From Bacteroidales bacterium (lineage in GTDB: Bacteria > Bacteroidota > Bacteroidia > Bacteroidales > UBA932): a DNA stretch of 9,232 nucleotides. Below, piece by piece: positions 1 through 4,994 of the stretch. Under the pieces are notes generated by a model that saw nothing but the letters and a program-made list of their open reading frames with translations, had not been told where the DNA came from and made no database searches. Made by a program: the position numbers and the translations under genes. Location of the stretch: NCBI GenBank assembly GCA_017538685.1, contig JAFYIK010000208.1:1-9232 (forward strand), written 5' to 3'. Position 1 is the stretch's first letter. Every line of letters starts with the position of its first letter.

Positions 1-891
1 CGTCTTTCGACGGGTATACCGTTAAGCATAGGCATTGCGCCCACAAAGACGCTCGGGAAGGTCGCCAACCACTTTGCGAAAAAGTATCCTGGATATCGGG
101 GAGTGTGTATTATCGATTCCGACGAGAAGCGTCTTAAGGCGCTGGCCCTCACGCCGATAGACGATGTGTGGGGCATAGGATGGAGGGGCGCGCCCAAGCT
201 TATGGCGGCGGGAGTGCAGACGGCGCTGGATTTCGTGCAGCGGCCGGAGGCGTGGGTACGCGGCCGGATGGGGATCACGGGCGTGCGGACGTGGAAGGAG
301 CTGCAGGGCACTCCCGCCGTCGCAGATGAGCTCCCCGCGCCCCGAAAGAGCATCTGCACATCACGGTCCTTCGCGGAGATGATCACGGACAAGGCCGAAC
401 TGCGGCTGCGCGTGTCCGACTTCGCCGGCATCTGCGCCCAGAAGCTGCGCAGCGAGGGTTCGGCCGCCACTTCGGTGGGCGTCTTCGCTCACACAAATCC
501 CTTCCGTAAAGACCTTCCTCAATACTATCCCTGGGAGATGGTCCATCTGGACACTCCGCGCAACTCCACCCAGGAGATAGTCGGCGCCGCCCTCCGCGCC
601 CTTGATGCCATTTTCCGCGAAGGATACTCTTACAAACGTGCCGGGGTTATCATAGACGACATCGTCTCTGCGGACGCGATCCAGGGTCAGCTCTTCGAGA
701 CCGAAGACGAACGCGAACTCCAGCGCCGCCAGGATGAAATCAGCGCGATAATGGACCGCGTCAACAAACCGGGCAATAATCTCCTTCGTCTCGCCACCCA
801 GCGCCCCGGCCACTACGCCGACGGCATCCGCCGCGACCACTGCTCCCCGTCCTTCACCACAGACTGGGAAGATTTAATGGAGGTTAAATAG
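1..891 (+). CDS. umuC: UmuC-type Y-family DNA polymerase, C-terminal part (5' end outside window)
   Basis: Catalytic subunit of a Pol V-like translesion polymerase, which copies past DNA lesions together with processed UmuD. The frame is open from base 1, giving 296 residues. E. coli UmuC has about 422, so roughly the first 125, including the N-terminal palm acidic residues, lie outside the window. Fragment residues 7-31 match the conserved palm segment (SIGIAPTKTLGKVANHFAKK). Residues about 52-78 form the helix-hairpin-helix thumb (PIDDVWGIG). Residues about 114-225 fit the little-finger domain that begins RKSICTSRSF. QGQLF at residues 228-232 fits a beta-clamp binding peptide. Residues about 244-296 resemble the DUF4113 tail of UmuC proteins (RRDHCSPSFTTDWEDL). 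The GTG at 103 is internal, because similarity continues upstream of it. The stop overlaps the end of the convergent umuD gene by 8 bases. Identification is firm; the true start is not visible. Confidence 0.95.
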   Translation, partial: RLSTGIPLSIGIAPTKTLGKVANHFAKKYPGYRGVCIIDSDEKRLKALALTPIDDVWGIGWRGAPKLMAAGVQTALDFVQRPEAWVRGRMGITGVRTWKELQGTPAVADELPAPRKSICTSRSFAEMITDKAELRLRVSDFAGICAQKLRSEGSAATSVGVFAHTNPFRKDLPQYYPWEMVHLDTPRNSTQEIVGAALRALDAIFREGYSYKRAGVIIDDIVSADAIQGQLFETEDERELQRRQDEISAIMDRVNKPGNNLLRLATQRPGHYADGIRRDHCSPSFTTDWEDLMEVK

Positions 892-1399
892 TTTTGTGAA
901 TGACGTAGGTGACGACTCCCCAGATGGAGAAGTCGTTGCCTTCCTGGATGTGGATGGGCCTGTACTTTTTGTTGGCGGGAAGGAGCCAGATGTCGCGCCA
1001 GCCCAGGATGTTGTAAGACGATGGTGCTTTGCGGATTTCGCGAACGGCGCCGCGGCGGGTGGCGGAAGCGCCGGTGCCCATAATCCCAGAAGCCTCACTG
1101 GCGAATGGGTCCCGGAACGAGACGAACTTCAGGGCGAATTCTCCATCCACGAAACACACGCACATATCTCCTTCCGATGGTTCGATGGATTTGTCTATCA
1201 CCAGCACATCTCCTTCATTGATGCCGGCATCGACCATAGAGTCTCCGACGACACGGCCATAGAAGGTCGCTTCCGGGTGCTTGACCAACTCTTTGTTGAG
1301 GTCTATCACCCCGGACATATAGTCCTGGGCAGGAGAGGGAAATCCTGCGTGGATACCCTCAAGGGCCATTTGTATCATTCCGTCTTTCTCTTCGCTCAT
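884..1399 (-). CDS. umuD: UmuD-like S24 peptidase, Pol V accessory subunit
   Basis: Self-cleaving S24 (LexA/UmuD) serine peptidase, 171 residues. In the family, RecA-stimulated cleavage gives UmuD', which joins UmuC in Pol V. The predicted cleavage site is Ala18-Gly19 (HAGFPSPAQDY). The catalytic serine is Ser54 in GDSM and the lysine is Lys91 in FALKF. Their 37-residue spacing equals that of Ser60/Lys97 in E. coli UmuD. The C-terminus (WLLPANKKYRPI, then WGVVTYVIHK) is typical. The protein is about 30 residues longer than usual (E. coli 139); most of the excess is a Gly/Ala/Ser/Arg-rich stretch at residues 95-130, right after the catalytic lysine. The ATG at 1399 overlaps the GH127 stop as ATGA, and no TAnnTTTG box is seen just upstream, so it is probably expressed from the GH127 transcript. 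It converges with umuC and shares 8 bases with it, instead of preceding umuC in an operon. Met8 and Met11 are possible alternative starts. Confidence 0.93.
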   Translation of the reverse strand: MSEEKDGMIQMALEGIHAGFPSPAQDYMSGVIDLNKELVKHPEATFYGRVVGDSMVDAGINEGDVLVIDKSIEPSEGDMCVCFVDGEFALKFVSFRDPFASEASGIMGTGASATRRGAVREIRKAPSSYNILGWRDIWLLPANKKYRPIHIQEGNDFSIWGVVTYVIHKTI

Positions 1400-3366
1400 A
1401 GTACCGGGAATTCGCTGATACGCAGTTTCGTACAGCCGTAGGGCACGAGGGTTATCGTCTCCTCCGGCTCCACGGGGTAGTTCGGCCAGTCGCCCACGTC
1501 CGCGCCGCCACCGGGCGTCCAGGGCAGCGGGCCGGCGTCCCCGCCGTAGAGCTGCCAGGACGCGATGCGCGCGGCGCGCACTTTAAGCTGTATCGGCGCG
1601 GTTTCAAGCGTCCACGGCCACCCGCCAAGCTTCGACGAATCGACCGAAACCTCAACGGACTCAATATCGTAAAGCACTTGATCGCGAATCAAACCATAGT
1701 TCCACGGCTGGGTAGGGAGCACTTCCCAGTAGCAGTCGCCGAACTTCTCGCGCTGATAACCGCTCAGAGCCGTCTTCTTCCAACGTTCCCCAAGTCCGAG
1801 CGCATACACCAGCGGACCTCGCTCCAGAGCCACGGAGTTCTCATACCAGCGGGTCGCCTGCACCTCCATACCAAGCTCCAGCCTCACCACATCGCCGTTC
1901 TGCCACAAGCGTTCGATGCGCACGAGCCAGTCCGTGTCCGTGACGGCCTCGCCGTTGACGGTCAGCCGAACGTCCTTCGCCCATTCGGGGATGCGCAGCT
2001 CGAGCGGGAACGCAGCCGGCTCGGGCATAGAGAAGATGAATTCTATCGTCCCGTCCATCGGGTAGGCCGTCCGCTCTTCGATGCTGACGCGCTCGGTCGT
2101 GACGGTGCAGGGGGCATAGACAAGCGCCGCCAGCCCGCCGTCGGACGTGCGATACCACAGGTTTTGCGTGAACTTCGGCCAGCCTTGATGCTGGTTGGTC
2201 AGGCAGCAAGGGTAGGCCGTCAGGAAGCCGAAGACCTGCCCGGTGCCCTCCTGGCCTACGTCGAAGTTGTGCAGCCCGAAGGTCACCTGTGCCTGATTCG
2301 GCTTCTGGAAGTACTGATGCAGCGCGAAATCGCTGCTCGTCTGGGCCGGCAGGGCGTTGAAGGCGACACGCTCGAGCTTGTCTGCAAACTCCGTAATGCC
2401 GGTGATCTTGAGCATCTGCTCGTATGAATACATCAGTTCCACGGCGCTGCAGAGCTCGGAACCCTGACGCGGATCGTTGCCGTGAAGGGCTTCGTCGCCG
2501 CCGAACATACCGTTGGGGAAACCGTTATAGTGCTCAAGATCCTGCAGCCCTTTGAAAACCGCGTCGATCAAGCGATCATCTTTCTTGTACTGCCAATAGA
2601 CGACAGGCTCCTTCAGACCCTGCGCCAGATTCACGCAGTGGATGCTCGCCTTGGTTTTCAGAAGTTCGCCCTTCTGGAACTCGCCGGCGAAGTCGAAACT
2701 TTGCTCGTGAAGGAGATCGGCAAGTTTCAGAAGCCAGGGCTCCTGAGTGATATTGTAATACCAAAGCACCACGTCCAGATTATCTCCGGCGCGGTATTTC
2801 GCCCAGAAGGTGTATGTGTCAAGCGGAGTTTTCGGCAAGGTCTCGAGCTGATATTTGAAATACTTTCCGAGGCAGTCGAGAACGCGCGGATCTTGAGTCG
2901 CATTGTAATACTGCTGAAGGACTTTCAGCATCACTATGCGCGGCCACCAGTCCAGGGGCATACCGCGCTGCAGGCCTTCCACATAGGGATAACCTTTGTC
3001 CGGGCCTATGAAACCGTCTTTCCTTTGATTCGCCAGCGTCCATTCCACCCATTTCGTGGCTTTTGCCTTCAACTCGTCGTCATCGAGTATCCAAGCCAGA
3101 GGGAGAAGACCATCCACCCAGTAAGGCCCACGTTCCCAGCGGTCGCCTTCGCCGCCTAGCCAGCCGTTATCGTCGCCGACTACCTGCGGATAGGTTTCGT
3201 CCAGGTGCGCGGTGATGCCGTCGCGCTGGCGCTCGAGGGTCTCGCGGAGCCAGCCGGCCGGCTTGACAGCACCGAGCGGGAGTTCTTCGTAAGCACGGCT
3301 GAGCTTGGGCGCACGACCGCAGGAAGCAACGATAATGGCGACAAGGAGGATGGTTATTCTTTTCAT
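1396..3366 (-). CDS. GH127-family (DUF1680) glycoside hydrolase lipoprotein, probable beta-L-arabinofuranosidase-type
   Basis: Secreted glycosidase of 656 residues, a typical length for the family. The N-terminus MKRITILLVAIIVASC is a lipoprotein signal peptide with lipobox VASC, so Cys16 would be lipidated and the enzyme membrane-anchored facing the periplasm or surface. The mainly helical catalytic region spans about residues 30-410, followed by a beta-rich C-terminal region. In the characterised GH127 enzyme HypBA1 a zinc-bound cysteine is the nucleophile, with Glu-x-Cys and Cys-Cys supplying ligands. The equivalents here appear to be Glu304 and Cys306 (SELCS) and Cys387-Cys388 (YPCCLTN). 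Cys387 is the likely nucleophile by order, and Glu292 is a candidate acid/base. The flanks of the Cys pair differ from the classic SCCPPN pattern, so exact substrate (beta-L-arabinofuranose or a related sugar) is open. The ATG at 3366 gives the signal peptide directly; the stop overlaps the umuD start (ATGA). Confidence 0.88.
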   Translation of the reverse strand: MKRITILLVAIIVASCGRAPKLSRAYEELPLGAVKPAGWLRETLERQRDGITAHLDETYPQVVGDDNGWLGGEGDRWERGPYWVDGLLPLAWILDDDELKAKATKWVEWTLANQRKDGFIGPDKGYPYVEGLQRGMPLDWWPRIVMLKVLQQYYNATQDPRVLDCLGKYFKYQLETLPKTPLDTYTFWAKYRAGDNLDVVLWYYNITQEPWLLKLADLLHEQSFDFAGEFQKGELLKTKASIHCVNLAQGLKEPVVYWQYKKDDRLIDAVFKGLQDLEHYNGFPNGMFGGDEALHGNDPRQGSELCSAVELMYSYEQMLKITGITEFADKLERVAFNALPAQTSSDFALHQYFQKPNQAQVTFGLHNFDVGQEGTGQVFGFLTAYPCCLTNQHQGWPKFTQNLWYRTSDGGLAALVYAPCTVTTERVSIEERTAYPMDGTIEFIFSMPEPAAFPLELRIPEWAKDVRLTVNGEAVTDTDWLVRIERLWQNGDVVRLELGMEVQATRWYENSVALERGPLVYALGLGERWKKTALSGYQREKFGDCYWEVLPTQPWNYGLIRDQVLYDIESVEVSVDSSKLGGWPWTLETAPIQLKVRAARIASWQLYGGDAGPLPWTPGGGADVGDWPNYPVEPEETITLVPYGCTKLRISEFPVL

Positions 3367-3371
3367 ATTTC

Positions 3372-3379
3372 CAAATATA
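3372..3379 (-). promoter_or_regulatory. Bacteroidetes-type -7 box (TATATTTG) upstream of GH127
   Basis: The minus strand reads TATATTTG, a perfect match to the Bacteroidetes TAnnTTTG -7 element, ending 5 bases before the GH127 ATG. No TTTG -33 element is seen 19-21 bases further upstream, but the surrounding sequence is AT-rich, unlike the genes. If it is used, transcription would start at or within a few bases of the ATG, giving a nearly leaderless mRNA. It would let GH127 and umuD be expressed independently of the GH3-sstT genes. Confidence 0.45.
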
Positions 3380-3427
3380 CCGATATTCCTATTAAAAACC
3401 TTGCGTATCCGATGAATAATGATAATC

Positions 3428-3444
3428 TTTGGAACAGAACCAAA
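3428..3444 (+). repeat. 17-base element, copy 1 (TTTGGAACAGAACCAAA)
   Basis: This copy matches the one at 9180-9196 at 16 of 17 positions. Both are on the plus strand and both end 11-12 bases before an ATG (3456 here). The element has inverted ends (TTTGG/CCAAA around a 7-base centre). In this copy it sits just before the RAYT-like fragment. It could be a shared leader, an operator half, or a repeat spread by the transposase-like family; its function is not known. Confidence 0.5.
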
Positions 3445-3458
3445 CTATTGTAGCTATG
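3428..3458 (+). promoter_or_regulatory. Possible Bacteroidetes promoter overlapping the start of the RAYT-like fragment
   Basis: TTTG at 3428-3431 is followed, after exactly 19 bases, by TAGCTATG at 3451-3458, a 7-of-8 match to TAnnTTTG. This is the correct spacing for a Bacteroidetes housekeeping promoter on the plus strand. The -7 box, however, contains the presumed ATG (3456-3458) of the RAYT-like fragment, so a transcript from it would begin downstream of that codon. Either the match is fortuitous or it no longer serves this gene. Confidence 0.3.
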
Positions 3459-3750
3459 GAAAACAAACAATTCTTTCATCTCTGCGGCGACGGCCCTCAA
3501 AGCCGAAATTTTATTACTTGTCACGACGACTTTTGTGCAGCGTTCAATCTGGTGGGGGTCTGCGCTGCGAACACCGAAGCCACGGTCGTTTCCGATTCCC
3601 TGGAAGAAAGCCACGGGCATTTTTTGCTGTGGGGGACATTGGGGGCCTGCACCAACTTTAAGATAATGTATGAGACCCAGTACAAGCATTATGCGGCAGC
3701 GCCACGGAAGGAGTGGGGGAATTTGCTCTGGAAGTACTCAGAGGGAAGGG
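3456..3750 (+). pseudogene. N-terminal fragment of a REP-associated tyrosine transposase (RAYT)-like gene
   Basis: Reading from the ATG at 3456, about 90-95 residues look like a genuine protein: MENKQFFHLCGDGPQSRN, then an aromatic-rich helix, a beta strand, ESHGHFLLWGT and a helix NFKIMYETQYKHYAA. Order and spacing fit the N-terminal half of Y1/RAYT-like proteins, where the sheet carries an HxH metal site (here His53-Gly54-His55) and the next helix follows. The catalytic tyrosine normally lies further on and is absent. After about residue 95 the open frame runs on to 4163, but from 3777 it is only the antisense of sstT and reads as Gly/Glu/Ala-rich noise. I therefore treat the gene as truncated by deletion or rearrangement. 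The 3' limit is approximate. Family assignment is from recall of the fold pattern. A small intact protein of another kind is possible but less likely. Confidence 0.55.
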
Positions 3751-3764
3751 TGCCCGTGGCGCTG
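3697..3764. repeat. Nested inverted repeat between RAYT-like fragment and sstT
   Basis: An 11-base perfect inverted repeat, CAGCGCCACGG at 3697-3707 and CCGTGGCGCTG at 3754-3764, encloses 46 bases. Inside lies a second hairpin, CTCTG (3726-3730) and CAGAG (3739-3743) with an 8-base loop. It begins 12 bases after the sstT stop on the minus strand and covers the point where the RAYT-like similarity fades. No T-run follows on either strand, so it is not a classic intrinsic terminator. It could be a folded mobile-element end, a stabilising 3' mRNA structure for sstT, or chance in GC-rich DNA. Confidence 0.5.
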
Positions 3765-3776
3765 TTTGGAGGAAAG

Positions 3777-4994
3777 TTATTTCCGGGAGCGGCGGGCGCG
3801 GAGGTCGGCGGTGGCGGTGAAGAAGACGTCGGCGCTGGAGTTGAGCGCGGTCTCCACCGAGTCCTGGATTACGCCGATGATGAAGCCGACCGCCACCGCC
3901 TGCATCGCGATGTCGTTCCCGATACCGAGGAAGGAGCAGGCGAGGGGGATCAGCAGGAGCGAGCCGCCGGCCACACCGGAGGTGCCGCAGGCGGCGAGGG
4001 TGGTGATCACGCACAGCAGGAGGGCGGCGCCGAAGGTGACCTGCACGCCGATGGTGGTGGCGACAGCCATCGCCATCACCGTGATGGTCACGGCCGCGCC
4101 GTTCATATTGATGGTGGCGCCCAGCGGAATGCTCACAGTGTAGAAATCTTCATCGAGCCCTAGCTTCTTGCACAGGGCCATATTGATGGGAATGTTCGCG
4201 GCGGAGGAACGTGTGAAGAATGCGTTAAGACCGCTCTCCGCCAGGCATCTCCAGAGCAGGGGATAGGGATTGCGCCCCGTCACGATGAAAGACCATAACG
4301 GATTGAGCACCACTGCGTTGAACAGCATACATCCCACAAGCAGCAGGACCAGTTTTCCGTAGGTCGTGAAAATGACAAGTCCGCTCTGCGAAACTGCCAT
4401 AAACACCAGGCCCAGAATTCCGAACGGAGCGAACTGGATTATCCATTTCACCACGACGGTAATCACGTCCGCGAAATCGCTGACAACCTTCACGGTGCCG
4501 GGCGAAGCCAGAAGCTTAAGCCCCACTCCGAACAGAATCGCCCAGAAGAGTATGCCTATATAATTAGCGTTGACCAGGGACGCGACGGGATTCGCGACCA
4601 TATTGGTAAGAAGATTGGTGAAGATATCACCCAGCGCTCCGGGAGCGGAACCGGCTACGCCTTGGCGCAGTTGAAGGGTCACGGGGAAGAGCTTACTGCC
4701 CGCGACCGCGACCAGGGCGGCGGCGAGCGTGCTCAGAAGGTAGAGCGCGATAACGGTCCGGAAGCGCGCACCCAGGCCGCCGCCCGCCTTCGCTATCGAA
4801 GCCATCACCAGCACGAAAACCAGCACCGGCGCGATGGCCTTCAACGCGCTGACGAACACCGTCCCAAGCACTCCCAGCCAGGTCCACGAAGGAGCCAGAA
4901 GCCCGAGAACAGCACCGATAAAGAGGCCTCCGAGAATGCGGAGGACCAGACTCATCTCGGACCACTTCCGAAACGCTGCGCCTATCTTACTCAT
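3777..4994 (-). CDS. sstT: Na+/serine-threonine symporter, SstT-like (DAACS family)
   Basis: Inner-membrane sodium-coupled uptake of serine and threonine, by similarity to E. coli SstT. Length is 405 residues, close to E. coli's 414. The protein is strongly hydrophobic, with membrane helices throughout. Family signatures are clear: FFTRSSAANIPINM at 259-272 (hairpin 1 serine-rich motif), SIPLGATINMNGAA at 288-301 (the NMxG substrate/sodium motif), GTSGVAGG at 337-344 (hairpin 2), and QDSVETALNSSADV at 377-390. The C-terminus is short and basic (RARRSRK). The ATG at 4994 overlaps the GH3 stop as ATGA, so translation is probably coupled to GH3 and the two share an mRNA. Why an amino-acid carrier should be tied to a glycosidase is not evident. 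Substrate preference among DAACS carriers is inferred from the SstT-like motifs; the family is certain. Confidence 0.92.
   Translation of the reverse strand: MSKIGAAFRKWSEMSLVLRILGGLFIGAVLGLLAPSWTWLGVLGTVFVSALKAIAPVLVFVLVMASIAKAGGGLGARFRTVIALYLLSTLAAALVAVAGSKLFPVTLQLRQGVAGSAPGALGDIFTNLLTNMVANPVASLVNANYIGILFWAILFGVGLKLLASPGTVKVVSDFADVITVVVKWIIQFAPFGILGLVFMAVSQSGLVIFTTYGKLVLLLVGCMLFNAVVLNPLWSFIVTGRNPYPLLWRCLAESGLNAFFTRSSAANIPINMALCKKLGLDEDFYTVSIPLGATINMNGAAVTITVMAMAVATTIGVQVTFGAALLLCVITTLAACGTSGVAGGSLLLIPLACSFLGIGNDIAMQAVAVGFIIGVIQDSVETALNSSADVFFTATADLRARRSRK

Noticed and set aside
896..1441. 181-codon open frame on the plus strand opposite umuD
   Set aside because: It is the antisense of a clearly conserved UmuD gene with intact catalytic residues, and the translation matches no family I recognise.
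1678..3159. Long plus-strand open frames (249 and 225 codons) opposite the GH127 gene
   Set aside because: They are antisense to a gene with family motifs over its whole length; the GC-rich codon pattern explains the lack of stops.
3428..3452. Sigma-54 (-24/-12) promoter reading of the TTTGG[A/C]AC element
   Set aside because: The required GC of the -12 TTGC box is missing at the right spacing in both copies.
3690..3776. Intrinsic terminator for sstT
   Set aside because: The stem is there but no T-run follows it on the minus strand, and the 46-base enclosed region is long for a terminator.
3777..4163. Extension of the RAYT-like frame as a real C-terminal domain
   Set aside because: This part is exactly antisense to the conserved sstT C-terminus and is low-complexity Gly/Glu/Ala/His sequence, so it is treated as read-through of a truncated gene.
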